From an uncultured Prevotellaceae bacterium (GTDB lineage: Bacteria; Bacteroidota; Bacteroidia; Bacteroidales; Bacteroidaceae), in contig UQST01000018.1 in NCBI GenBank assembly GCA_900543815.1, positions 1-54,649 on the forward strand: a DNA stretch of 54,649 nucleotides, in the 5' to 3' direction. The position numbers were made by a program, and so were the translations under genes. Below the pieces are notes generated by a model. That model was given only the letters and a program-made list of their open reading frames with translations, was not told where the DNA came from and ran no database searches. Shown here in pieces: positions 1-8,374 of the stretch (position 1 is the stretch's first letter; each line of letters begins with the position of its first letter).

Positions 1-207
1 CGTTTCGAATAAGAAAACCAGAATAGCCAACCGCTGACAGCCATAAACAGGGGCATGTGAAAGGAATAGATAAACTTGAAAAGGGGTAAATCCCAATAGC
101 CATCGTAGCCACGACCCATGCCATATTGAATCGCATGCCCAGCGACCACAAGCATTATGCCTAACCCTTTTTAGTACATCCAAATAAGAATTTCTGCTTG
201 ATACCAT
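1..207 (-). pseudogene. Acyltransferase family 3 fragment, frameshifted (5' end only)
   Basis: The N-terminus of a membrane acyltransferase (Acyltransf_3, fucose 4-O-acetylase type) can be read on the minus strand from ATG at 207. It gives MVSSRNSYLDVLK, then, in another frame, GLGIMLVVAGHAIQYG and later FIYSFHMPLFMAVSGWLF. The His in VAGHA is the usual first active-site motif of this family. The two halves join only if one base is removed from the five-T run at 168-172 (five A in the gene); as given, an in-frame stop follows. The gene continues beyond the left edge. It is the most distal visible gene of the polysaccharide locus, so O-acetylation of the glycan is a reasonable role (inference). 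The shift could be a real mutation or a sequencing error; five identical bases is short for classic phase variation. Confidence 0.72.
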
Positions 208-360
208 TTGATTTGTATTAGCCGATTATTGACTCCAATATCAAAATTAGAATCATATACTCTGCGCTCAATATCATTATATTTTGCTCTTTGTTCAACA
301 CTTCATTGTTTCTAATGTCATCTTTTCAAAGACAGAAAAGTCATTTAATAAGAGAAACAT

Positions 361-1356
361 TCATCTTCCATAAACTACACTATACAGCCACTGCATCACA
401 ACCTTATTGTACAGCCAAACCAGCCAAAACTGGCCATGAGCAGCAAACCTCTGCACCAAGCAACTGCGTACAGAGGTATAGGGATTTTGCCCTATATATG
501 CATTTGACTCGGGATACCACTCCTGCCAACGCTGATACTGTCCCTGCTTCCCATCGCTTATCAGGAAAGGGAATTTAGTCTCGAGCTTGAGGAATGCCAC
601 ATCACGCTCCCATTTATCTCCACAATGCTCAAGCACAAAACGTGCTGTCGCATCCACATTATGTCGCAAGTCAAGTAAATGACGCTCTGAGTATGTCTGG
701 CAGAATGATTGTGTGTTGGACTTCACATAATGATAGAAAGCCGCAGGAACATACGCCACCTTACACGCACAAGCCGCAAGCCTCATCATCGTCATATCCT
801 CGCCCATTCCATAACCCGCAGGAAACTCAATGTCATTATCCGTATAGACAGTACGCTTGACCAGTTTGTTCCAGACATTATACTTCATACCACCCGCCAT
901 CATCGACCGCAGAGCTTCCTCTGCTGTGGCATACTCAGGCTGTTTCATATAACGCTCGCTATTGGCCAAAGTCAGATACCAGTCACACCAAACAAAGTCG
1001 GCTTGCTTTTCCTTTGCAGCCTCATAGAGTCTTGCCAGCATATCCGGCTCCGCGTAATCGTCACTATCACAATGGAAGATATACTCTCCCGTGGCCTCAT
1101 GCATGCCTGTATTGCGAGCAGCAGGCAGCCCCAAATTATGTTCATGATGCAATATGCACACCTGAGAGGAACGGGAGGGATAATGGGCGATAGCCTTTTC
1201 TATTTCACCCATGCTGCCATCAAGTGTAGCATCATCCACAAAGATAAACTCCACACTGTCCAATGTCTGTTCCATCAAAGAGCGAACACATCTACCCACG
1301 AATTGCTCAACCCCATAAACAGGAATCACCACGGACACTTTACAACTCATACTCAT
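361..1356 (-). CDS. Glycosyltransferase family 2
   Basis: A GT2 (GT-A fold) enzyme of 331 residues. The N-terminal VSVVIPVYG strand, the VDDAT loop near residues 40-44 and the metal and nucleotide-sugar binding DSDD at 97-100 (DXD) are all visible. It should transfer a sugar from a nucleotide donor to the growing lipid-linked repeat unit at the inner face of the cytoplasmic membrane; donor and acceptor cannot be read from sequence. It starts 3 nt after the stop of the GT8 gene, so the two are transcriptionally and probably translationally coupled. ATG codons at 1356 and 1350 are both possible starts. Base composition is more AT-rich than the housekeeping genes to the right, as is usual for polysaccharide loci acquired by transfer. 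Confidence 0.9.
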   Translation of the reverse strand: MSMSCKVSVVIPVYGVEQFVGRCVRSLMEQTLDSVEFIFVDDATLDGSMGEIEKAIAHYPSRSSQVCILHHEHNLGLPAARNTGMHEATGEYIFHCDSDDYAEPDMLARLYEAAKEKQADFVWCDWYLTLANSERYMKQPEYATAEEALRSMMAGGMKYNVWNKLVKRTVYTDNDIEFPAGYGMGEDMTMMRLAACACKVAYVPAAFYHYVKSNTQSFCQTYSERHLLDLRHNVDATARFVLEHCGDKWERDVAFLKLETKFPFLISDGKQGQYQRWQEWYPESNAYIGQNPYTSVRSCLVQRFAAHGQFWLVWLYNKVVMQWLYSVVYGR

Positions 1357-1359
1357 TGC

Positions 1360-2301
1360 TCAACGACTCTGCTGACGTCCAATCACGAAATAGCGAAGGA
1401 GTATCTTCACACGCTTCCACAAAGGAAGTTGGTCATGCTCATTCAACTTGTCATAAAAGAAATCAAAGTAGAACTTCTCATCGAAGAAAGGACTCTTGCG
1501 ATAGTATTCCCACCAGATATCAAAGTTGATGCACCACCCCTGCCATGGCTTCTGACCATTGTAGTGAACTATTCCAGATGACAAAGCATCCTCTATCTCT
1601 TGGTCTGTCCATATCTCCGTCAACTTTTCCCTTCCATATATGGCCTGCTCTGCGATAAAAGTACTTAGGCAGAAACAAGGAGGCAAGGACTTTATTCTTC
1701 CATTGCACACAACATTCAGAATATCCAAATCTTGGAACATATACTTATGCTTCCGCTGTTCTATAAGTTTCTTAACCGTTTGTTCTTCCCTCATCAACTT
1801 ACTATTGAATATCAAATTCCCTGCATAGAAAATATTCTGGGGATTACGATGCAGCTTCTCAGCATAATATTTGGCATACGCAGGAATCAAATGTGCTAAA
1901 GAATTAACCCCCGCTATCAGACACCCCTGCATATCCGTAGAAAAATACACACCTGATAGGTCTTCCCTGAAAATAACATCCACATCGGAATATAAAACCT
2001 TATCATACTGTGGAATGAGCTCTGGTATAAGCAGTCTATAGTAAGTGGGAGTGGTAACGCCACGTATCTCGAATGCCCCAGAAAAGGTATCATCCACGGC
2101 AATGTACTGGATTCGACAATTGGGATAGAACTCTTGGACTCTGTCTATATCCTTACGTTCAAATTCATCTGAAGCAGGATAGAGAATGAATATATCATAG
2201 AACGTAGTCTCCTTGGCGCTCATCATCAACGAAGAAAGACAAACGCATGCAGGAAAGACCAAGTTGTTGTCGAAGGCAAAAACTATGGGAACCGTATTCA
2301 T
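1360..2301 (-). CDS. Glycosyltransferase family 8 (LgtC-like)
   Basis: A 313-residue GT8 retaining glycosyltransferase. It opens with the family strand IVFAFDNN. The DXD motif is YSDVDVIF (D106, D108), followed by the FYAGNLIFNS region and a late FQDLDILN segment, all typical of LgtC/GspA-type galactosyl- or glucosyltransferases. The start is taken at ATG 2301, one base after the stop of the preceding GT2 gene (TGA 2305-2303). The longer in-frame extension would lie inside that gene and has no family resemblance. It is the only GT8 in an otherwise GT2-rich set, so the locus probably builds a repeat unit with at least one retaining alpha linkage (inference). The sugar specificity is unknown. 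Confidence 0.9.
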   Translation of the reverse strand: MNTVPIVFAFDNNLVFPACVCLSSLMMSAKETTFYDIFILYPASDEFERKDIDRVQEFYPNCRIQYIAVDDTFSGAFEIRGVTTPTYYRLLIPELIPQYDKVLYSDVDVIFREDLSGVYFSTDMQGCLIAGVNSLAHLIPAYAKYYAEKLHRNPQNIFYAGNLIFNSKLMREEQTVKKLIEQRKHKYMFQDLDILNVVCNGRIKSLPPCFCLSTFIAEQAIYGREKLTEIWTDQEIEDALSSGIVHYNGQKPWQGWCINFDIWWEYYRKSPFFDEKFYFDFFYDKLNEHDQLPLWKRVKILLRYFVIGRQQSR

Positions 2302-2302
2302 A

Positions 2303-3268
2303 TCATCTATTTGTTTGATGCGAGAAAGCCACAACCTCCCCACTTCTAATAGCCTTGCGTGCATCCTTAACGGCCTGCCATTTTACTTTCAGAATATCCA
2401 TTCTCCCCTTAAGCACTGATATAAGAAGAGCAAAGGACAACAGATAACAAAGGCATATCACATCCCAGAATTTCATTAGATAATCAGACTCCAACGAATA
2501 AATAAACCTATACCAAAAGAGTATTTTGAAACGAAGATCGGCATACAGGAGCATCTTTTCCTTCTGTTCAGTCAAATTATTACCCGCATCAAGATGAATG
2601 ACTTCACTGGCATAAGAAGTCAGCAACCTCATTCCACTCAGATACATCTTGTAATACATCACCTGATCTTCACCTAAAGGATAAGCCGAATTGTCCATCC
2701 ACAACTCATCTTCAAAGTGTATCTTCAAGAAATCATCCTTCCTGCAAAGAAAACATGCTCCTGCATTGGTCTGGGATAAATAGACAGGCTTGCAAGGATG
2801 AGAGTTATATGAGTAGCCTCCATCGCGCATAACCTTATACCCCCACTTGCCGTCATCCCTTCTCGGAAACATGCGTCCAGACACTGCCATCATCATCTTT
2901 CCAACGAAAGAACGCTTATGATTGGGAAATACATCTGGAGATATTGCATCTGCCTTGTTCTCCATCAATTGATTATAAAGCCTTTCAACGAAAGAAGGAA
3001 GCAATTTCAGGTCATCATCCAAGAATAGCATCCAGTCTGTCTGGACTTCTTTGTACTGCAACGCTCGCTGAGCCACCATCCCTTTCTTGACATAGATGTA
3101 TTGCTCTATGCCTATTGTCTCCTTGGGCAAAGGATAGCCCTCTGCGATATATACCAATATCGCCTCTGGCTTTATGGTCTGCGCAGCAAGACTGTCAAGC
3201 AGAGTCTGGTACTTTGCTCCTGCAGTGCCCAGCGTGCGGATTACCGCTGTATATCTAAATTTAGCCAT
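2303..3268 (-). CDS. Glycosyltransferase family 2
   Basis: A 321-residue GT2-like protein beginning MAKFRYTAVIRTLG, with an acidic LFLDDDLKLLP motif (D84-D86) at the metal-binding position and a DEDQ-like acceptor-site region (PLGEDQVMYY) further on. A hydrophobic C-terminal segment (YLLSFALLISVL) suggests membrane association. I chose ATG 3268 rather than the upstream in-frame GTG at 3280. A 229-nt gap separates it from the next upstream GT2 gene. That gap holds a 9-bp inverted repeat (3294-3302 with 3366-3374) and no clear promoter, so I still place it in the same transcript. It probably adds one sugar of the surface polysaccharide unit; substrate unknown. Confidence 0.87.
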   Translation of the reverse strand: MAKFRYTAVIRTLGTAGAKYQTLLDSLAAQTIKPEAILVYIAEGYPLPKETIGIEQYIYVKKGMVAQRALQYKEVQTDWMLFLDDDLKLLPSFVERLYNQLMENKADAISPDVFPNHKRSFVGKMMMAVSGRMFPRRDDGKWGYKVMRDGGYSYNSHPCKPVYLSQTNAGACFLCRKDDFLKIHFEDELWMDNSAYPLGEDQVMYYKMYLSGMRLLTSYASEVIHLDAGNNLTEQKEKMLLYADLRFKILFWYRFIYSLESDYLMKFWDVICLCYLLSFALLISVLKGRMDILKVKWQAVKDARKAIRSGEVVAFSHQTNR

Positions 3269-3497
3269 ATTGTTACGCACGTACCCCCAACACCATTCCT
3301 AAATACCTAAAGTATTGGTGCGTGAGACACCATATATTCTGTTCAACTTTTGCTGGTATAGGGGATTTTAGGAATGTCCCATAATTTACACACTCCTGCA
3401 CATTGAGAAGATGCCACAACTGACACCAAAGGGAAGTTGACCATATCTATTGATTTCACCACACGAATTACAAGAGGTTCAGACTGACACCTGATAT

Positions 3498-4502
3498 CTA
3501 TTTCAGCGCCACGCGCAATTTATCTTTCAAATGAAGCAGCACCACTCCTATCTTGGGAGTCGGCACCACGAAAGGCCAGTATATGGGTTTGATTGTTCCT
3601 CTCAGCATCCTTGTTTTCGTGTTCTTATGCACTTGTTCAAGATTCAACTCCTCAATGATGCGTACTCTATCCCTATAGTAAACATCCGATGCCACAGTCT
3701 GTAAGGTACGATAGTACGTCATCACAGAATAATGCACGTACAATTGCTGCATTTGCCTGTCTTCTATCAGCCTGCTTTGATTCCAAAACACATCACACAT
3801 GCCAAAAGAGCACTTCAGTTGATCTACTCGAGGAGAAGACGAGAGGCTCCCTTCTCTCTTCCTGTAGAGATAGAAAGCATCTGCAACATACCCACATCTA
3901 CACTCATGTGTAGCAAACAGGCGACAGTAGAATTCCATATCCTCCAAAATACTCAAATTCGTATTATACCTCTGCACATCCACCAATTCTCTGCGCAACA
4001 AGAAAAGCACGGAGAACCATTCGCCTGCAATGCCATACTTTACAAGTTCAAAGTTGGACAATATCTTATTGCAGCACATCCATTTGTCCGTTACCTTTTG
4101 GGGCAAACAAACAGTCATATCATCATTCATGCCTTGATACTCAAAACGCAAAGCATCCAAGTTATTGCACGTTGCATAGTCAAACAACCTACCAAGTCCG
4201 TCCTTGTCCGCCCACTTGTCATCAGAGTCCAAGAATACAATCCAGCTTCCCTCTGCCTCATCCATTCCCTTGTTTCTGGCTGATGAAAGACCACCATTTG
4301 ACTTATGAAAGACACGGATACGTGTATCACGCTTGGCTATTTGGTCACATAAGTCGCCAGAGCTATCTGTACTGCCATCGTCTATCAAGAGGAGTTCGAA
4401 GTCCGTGAAAGTCTGAGACAAGACACCTTCAACGCACTCCTCAAGATACTTCTCCACATTATAAACGGGGACAATTATGGATACCGTTGGCCTATTCCTC
4501 AT
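3498..4502 (-). CDS. Glycosyltransferase family 2
   Basis: A classic GT2 enzyme of 334 residues. It has VSIIVPVYNVEKYL at the N-terminus, LLIDDGSTDSSG near 38-49, the SNGGLSSARNKGM acceptor/nucleotide loop at 68-80 and the DXD in FLDSDDKW (D92, D94). The C-terminal third is variable, as usual for acceptor recognition. It starts 13 nt after the neighbouring GT2 gene ends and resembles that neighbour closely through the first ~110 residues, so the two are probably old duplicates with different specificities. Inner-membrane repeat-unit assembly is the likely role. The linkage cannot be assigned. Confidence 0.92.
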   Translation of the reverse strand: MRNRPTVSIIVPVYNVEKYLEECVEGVLSQTFTDFELLLIDDGSTDSSGDLCDQIAKRDTRIRVFHKSNGGLSSARNKGMDEAEGSWIVFLDSDDKWADKDGLGRLFDYATCNNLDALRFEYQGMNDDMTVCLPQKVTDKWMCCNKILSNFELVKYGIAGEWFSVLFLLRRELVDVQRYNTNLSILEDMEFYCRLFATHECRCGYVADAFYLYRKREGSLSSSPRVDQLKCSFGMCDVFWNQSRLIEDRQMQQLYVHYSVMTYYRTLQTVASDVYYRDRVRIIEELNLEQVHKNTKTRMLRGTIKPIYWPFVVPTPKIGVVLLHLKDKLRVALK

Positions 4503-4515
4503 ACTACTCTTCTCC

Positions 4516-5457
4516 CTATTTTAGTTTAATCCGCAACCAGTTTACCACAGGAATCGACATAAGAGCATAATTAAATCGGAACCGCAAGGGAAAGCGATGT
4601 CTGATGCTCTTGTATATTCTCTTCACATCAGCACTCCCATACCACACCTTCGGCCGCATATAAACCTCTTCCTGACAGAGTTTCTTGTAGTCTGTAAATA
4701 TCATCCTTTCAAAATCTGCGCTGGCAGTCTGCAATTTCTCATATGCATTGAAAATGACACCAAGAGAATAGACCGACTGTTCGATAGGCATCTGATACTT
4801 TTTCAAGAAGAAAACAGATGGCTCGTCGTAGCAATAGAAAGCTACATCCGCAACATATCGACAAGACTTAACACGAGCCAGATACTGCAAATTAAAAGCC
4901 AAGTCTTCACCCACCTTTATTCTTGTATCAAACCTCAAACTCCCCACATTTGACCTTCTGTACAGCTTTGACCAAGGAGAACGGAACAATGTATGCAAAC
5001 GAGAAGCGTAAAATTCTGCTGCTGTAACATAGACTTTCTCTTCACTGCCAAAAGGTTGCAATTCCATACCACGAGGTACAATGATGTAGGGGAAACAAAC
5101 AATGTCTTCATCATACGACTCTATCTTCATGGAAGAAAAATTCTTCTCCACCCAATCATCAGCATCGACAAATGTGAGCCATTCGCCTTGGGCGTTGTCT
5201 ATGCCCAGGTTGCGGGCAGAACTGACACCGCCATTGGGCTTGTGGAAGACCTTTATACGAGAGTCTTTGGCTGCATAGCTGTCACAGATAGCGCCCGAGG
5301 AATCCTTGCTGCCATCGTCTATGAGGAGCAGTTCAAAGTCTTGATAGGTTTGCGTCAGGATACTGTCTATACAACGGCAGAGGCTTTTCTCTGCGTTATA
5401 GACGGGTACTATGACGGATATCTTGGGGGTGGGCATTGTTTTCTTGTTTGGTTGCAT
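4516..5457 (-). CDS. Glycosyltransferase family 2
   Basis: A 313-residue GT2 enzyme with ISVIVPVYNAEKSL, LLIDDGSKDSSG, PNGGVSSARNLG and the DXD in FVDADDWV (D98, D100). The start is ATG 5457, whose A is the last base of the TGA of the pyruvyltransferase gene (TGATG overlap), so translation is likely coupled. A TTG one codon upstream is an unlikely start. The C-terminal part carries aromatic-rich stretches typical of acceptor-binding regions. It is the first glycosyltransferase after the pyruvyltransferase. Substrate unknown. Confidence 0.92.
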   Translation of the reverse strand: MQPNKKTMPTPKISVIVPVYNAEKSLCRCIDSILTQTYQDFELLLIDDGSKDSSGAICDSYAAKDSRIKVFHKPNGGVSSARNLGIDNAQGEWLTFVDADDWVEKNFSSMKIESYDEDIVCFPYIIVPRGMELQPFGSEEKVYVTAAEFYASRLHTLFRSPWSKLYRRSNVGSLRFDTRIKVGEDLAFNLQYLARVKSCRYVADVAFYCYDEPSVFFLKKYQMPIEQSVYSLGVIFNAYEKLQTASADFERMIFTDYKKLCQEEVYMRPKVWYGSADVKRIYKSIRHRFPLRFRFNYALMSIPVVNWLRIKLK

Positions 5458-6635
5458 CAAAGCGAGAGCGCTTCTTTGAGGAAAGCGAGGCTGGCTTCTT
5501 GGGCTTGCGCAAGCTTCTCTGCAACGGGAGCGAAGTCGATGGGGGCGAGAAGGGCGGAACGCTTCTGGCGGTAGTCCTCCATGGAGAAGACGAGGCGGTC
5601 TTGCAGGCCGAAGTAGCCCAGAAGGGAGGTGAAGCGGTCGATGCCGCGTCCTTCGTTGGCGATAGCAATAAAGGGCTTGCGGTGGATAATGCTGAAGACA
5701 CAGCCGTGGAAGGAGTCTGTGATCACGAAATCAGCCTGGGCAAAGGCACGCAGCCACTCCTCCACGGGGAGCATATCATTCTGCTGCCCATCCTCGGACT
5801 GCGGACTGAGACTCATCGCCTTGACTGGCAGGGAAAGTGAAGTTGACACATCACCCACCACCTGCGACTTGGCTTCATTGCCGTCCAGGATATAGGTGAC
5901 CACGCCTGCCCAATTCTTTCCCTTAGAGCGGGCTGCAAACTGATAATCCTCTGCCGGGAGCAGCAATGTGGGGTCGAGTACCCATCGGGCATCCACAGCA
6001 AGCACTTCCTTAGCCAGGCGAACCGCCGACTGCTCACGCACGGAGACGGAAGTAAACTTTTGTGACAACTGGCGACAACGCTCCAACTTCTCATCAGAAA
6101 TGCCCACACGCTCCAGTCCAAAAGATGCCGCATACGCCACCTTCGGACGGCGGTCTGAGTCGGGCAGGAAACCCAGGAAGTAATCGGTTATCTCTGGAGC
6201 ATACTCCTCACGCCACACTTGGTCACTGCCTACCACGAAGGAGTCAAACTGTCCCTCCTCCGCAGCCTGCCCCAACTCCTGAGAGGAAAACAAGGGCTTC
6301 GTCTGATGTATATGCTCACGCACAAAGGCTTGCAGGAAGCGGGGATTTCCCCACAACCCTTCCATAGTACGGTAAGGGGCATAATTCTCAGCCCAAGGCT
6401 TCTGCACGTACCATTCCTTCTGTCCAAGCACGTGACGGCGGAACACACATTTGAGCATGCTCACGCAGCGAAGTACAAACAGCAAGAAGGTCAACTTAGG
6501 AGCCACCCATCTTCTGTTCAGCACCGTCACCTCGCACCCCATGCGCTCCAGCACGGTCTGCAGAGCGTAGCATTGCAGGATGCCTCCATAATTGGAGTGC
6601 AGGGGCTGTGTCAGAATAGCTATTTTACGTGTCAT
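5457..6635 (-). CDS. Polysaccharide pyruvyl transferase family protein
   Basis: A 393-residue member of the PS_pyruv_trans family, which moves a pyruvyl ketal from phosphoenolpyruvate onto a sugar. Family marks are the start MTRKIAILTQPLHSNYGG, the GSDQVWREEY motif, and the C-terminal TDSFHGCVFSIIHRKPFIA segment with its conserved Ser-Phe-His-Gly. The in-frame ORF reaches 6683, but the 16 upstream residues have no family resemblance, so I place the start at ATG 6635. It is the first structural gene after upxY (about 160 nt downstream) and overlaps the next GT2 by one base. A pyruvylated sugar would give the polysaccharide an acidic charge (inference). Confidence 0.9.
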   Translation of the reverse strand: MTRKIAILTQPLHSNYGGILQCYALQTVLERMGCEVTVLNRRWVAPKLTFLLFVLRCVSMLKCVFRRHVLGQKEWYVQKPWAENYAPYRTMEGLWGNPRFLQAFVREHIHQTKPLFSSQELGQAAEEGQFDSFVVGSDQVWREEYAPEITDYFLGFLPDSDRRPKVAYAASFGLERVGISDEKLERCRQLSQKFTSVSVREQSAVRLAKEVLAVDARWVLDPTLLLPAEDYQFAARSKGKNWAGVVTYILDGNEAKSQVVGDVSTSLSLPVKAMSLSPQSEDGQQNDMLPVEEWLRAFAQADFVITDSFHGCVFSIIHRKPFIAIANEGRGIDRFTSLLGYFGLQDRLVFSMEDYRQKRSALLAPIDFAPVAEKLAQAQEASLAFLKEALSL

Positions 6636-6794
6636 TGTATCAATTGAACAGTGTTTCATTCCCCGTTTTGAGAAAAGAGACACTTGCTTTGCAACTTATT
6701 GATTTCTTGCTGATTTTATAGTTTCATTTCTATATGTGAGACCAAGGAAACATCTCTTTTTCTTAAGTGAAACGCCTGCTGGTCCCATTTTGTC

Positions 6795-7319
6795 TCATTC
6801 TGACTCGATTTTCTCGAGAAAGCACTGGGGGATGTAGGAGGTTGCGACGGCGCAGATACCCGTCAGGGAGACTATGAGACGGCGGTCTCCCTTGATGCGC
6901 ACGATATGTCCTTCGGCACCGGCAAATAGTCCGCCGGTCACCCTCACACGTTCTCCGCGCTTGAAGACACGTGGGTCATTGTCGAAATACTCCAGTCCTT
7001 CGGCACCCGAAGACACCACCAACCGGAACACATTCATCTCACGCTCGGAGATGGGTGCGGGTATCCAGCCCTCCAAAGTCTGATGTGTATAGACCATCGC
7101 CTTGCCACGAACCATCTGCTGCACACGCCTGGCCTCAAGGGGAGACGAGTGGAAAAACATGAGCGACGGGATTGCCACCTGACGTTTCTTGCCCTCCTCC
7201 CGGCTGCCCTTCTGGTCGATGTAGGGCACATAGCATTCCACGTCCTCCTCCCCAAGCCTCTCTTCCATATCAGAGACTTTGTTGAAGTACACCTTCATGG
7301 CGTACCAGCGTAGCGACAT
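6795..7319 (-). CDS. upxY: UpxY-family transcription antiterminator (NusG-like)
   Basis: A 174-residue NusG paralogue. The N-terminal half is an NGN domain (MSLRWYAMKVYFNKVSDME, CYVPYID, then IPSLMFFHS), and the C-terminal half has a KOW motif (RVTGGLFAGAEGHIVRI). In Bacteroides, UpxY proteins are made from the first gene of each capsule locus and prevent early termination in that locus's long leader. The position here is the same: first gene of a glycosyltransferase locus, with about 250 nt of leader between the promoter and the start. I chose ATG 7319 because WYAMKV at the N-terminus fits the family; an ATG at 7352 would add 11 residues. No UpxZ-like inhibitor gene follows it, unlike many B. 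fragilis loci. Confidence 0.88.
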   Translation of the reverse strand: MSLRWYAMKVYFNKVSDMEERLGEEDVECYVPYIDQKGSREEGKKRQVAIPSLMFFHSSPLEARRVQQMVRGKAMVYTHQTLEGWIPAPISEREMNVFRLVVSSGAEGLEYFDNDPRVFKRGERVRVTGGLFAGAEGHIVRIKGDRRLIVSLTGICAVATSYIPQCFLEKIESE

Positions 7320-7575
7320 GCAACCGCCGTCAGTATTCGGCAGCAACCTCATTAACGTAAAGACATAGAATATACTCCCTCATGCCGTGCGGTTGTTCCG
7401 CTACATGAGACACATCAGGCTTGTCCGTACAATCTTCCACCTCGGAACCCAGCTGGCACCTGACCCAAGCGCCGTATGCTGTAAGCCTGGTATTATACTG
7501 CTATCTGCAAAACTTCACAACTGGAAAAAGTTCTTAGGCTAATGCCCTGCAGAAATGCTTCATAATATCTGAATA

Positions 7576-7606
7576 CAAAGATACGGAATTTTACGAAAAC
7601 AGACAA
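7576..7606 (-). promoter_or_regulatory. Promoter of the polysaccharide locus
   Basis: On the minus strand, TTG (7604-7606) is followed after 20 nt by TATCTTTG (7576-7583), a full match to the Bacteroidota primary sigma factor consensus. Transcription would begin near 7569, leaving a leader of about 250 nt before upxY, the arrangement expected for UpxY-dependent processive antitermination. An imperfect inverted repeat (7521-7546 and 7717-7741) flanks it. Confidence 0.75.
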
Positions 7607-8149
7607 GCAATCGTGGAATATTTTATTCTTACGCATACAAAATAACACAAAACCGCCTGCTTTGTGCAACAAAAAGTCAAGCCCATGCATCCTTATTACT
7701 ATAGTTCAGACTGGCTCATAGCCTAAAAGTGACTTTTAGCCACACTCAAAAACAGGCACGAAAAGCATGCAAATACCAAACAAATGTTTTACAAAACGCG
7801 AGCAACGGCAAGAAACATATCTTCAAAATTACCCCCCCCCCATGCAAAAAAATGCATTACAAAACACTATCAATATTGATAGGGAACATCCCTGACTTTA
7901 TTGCCCCAAAACCTTCATTTTACTGACCGTTTACATGCAGCATTCTCCATCCTTTCTGCACCCTTATTGGGGCGATGCAAAGAGGCTATTGAGCACAGGA
8001 AGAGAAGGTGGTTGAGGCAAGAAAGAAGCCTAAAAAAAGAGCCGAAGATGCTGGCTTAGAGCCTCATCCTAACAGTATAAAGACGGAAGGGGAAGGACTC
8101 TAAAGCCCACCGCAGAGCCTTATGAAGAGAAGGAAGAAGCAAAGAAACA
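7607..8149. other. AT-rich noncoding stretch with C10 tract
   Basis: No ORF here looks coding. The region contains a ten-C homopolymer at 7832-7841, the palindrome at 7723-7739 and general AT-richness like the polysaccharide locus. It separates the upxY promoter from the repeat array. Homopolymeric C tracts are prone to slippage, but no reading frame here would be switched by it. Confidence 0.6.
7723..7739. repeat. 17-bp perfect palindrome
   Basis: CTAAAAGT-G-ACTTTTAG is a perfect 8-bp inverted repeat around a single base, about 120 nt upstream of the upxY promoter. It could be a dimeric repressor or activator site, or part of the imperfect inverted repeat that flanks the promoter. No gene lies here. 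Confidence 0.6.
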
Positions 8150-8252
8150 CCCCTCGGACAGCCTTCCTGATTCATCCCAGAACATCAATATCAGTATGTA
8201 GAGTATATTCCATGTCCCCTCGGGCAACCTTCTTAACTCATCCCAGAACTCT
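8150..8252. repeat. Two ~37-nt imperfect direct repeats, 66 nt apart
   Basis: The sequence starting CCCCTCGG at 8150 (to about 8186) recurs at 8216 (to about 8252), sharing the blocks CCCCTCGG, CCTTC and TCATCCCAGAAC. The offset is exactly 66 nt, three times the 22-nt period of the adjacent array, so these may be the eroded outer part of that array. Confidence 0.6.
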
Positions 8253-8278
8253 AAAGAAATGTATCAGGATAATAGCTA

Positions 8279-8374
8279 AAATCTCCGTTTGCAGCCTTTG
8301 GATGCACATACGAAGCCTTTGGATGGCCATCAGAAGCCTTTGGATGGCCATCAGAAGGCTGCAAACGGAGATTT
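8279..8374. repeat. 20-bp perfect inverted repeat enclosing three 21-nt repeats
   Basis: The arms at 8279-8298 and 8355-8374 are perfect reverse complements (20 bp). Between them are three tandem copies of a 21-nt unit beginning GCCTTTGGATG. The right arm is in phase with the 22-nt array that follows, and the left arm is a copy in the opposite orientation, so the array ends in an inversion. Transcribed, it would form a long stable stem-loop; as DNA it could extrude a cruciform. Confidence 0.85.

Noticed and set aside
7493..7690. 65-codon open frame over the upxY promoter
   Set aside because: It overlaps the promoter, has no start signals, and its translation is low-complexity aromatic-rich sequence typical of noncoding AT-rich DNA.
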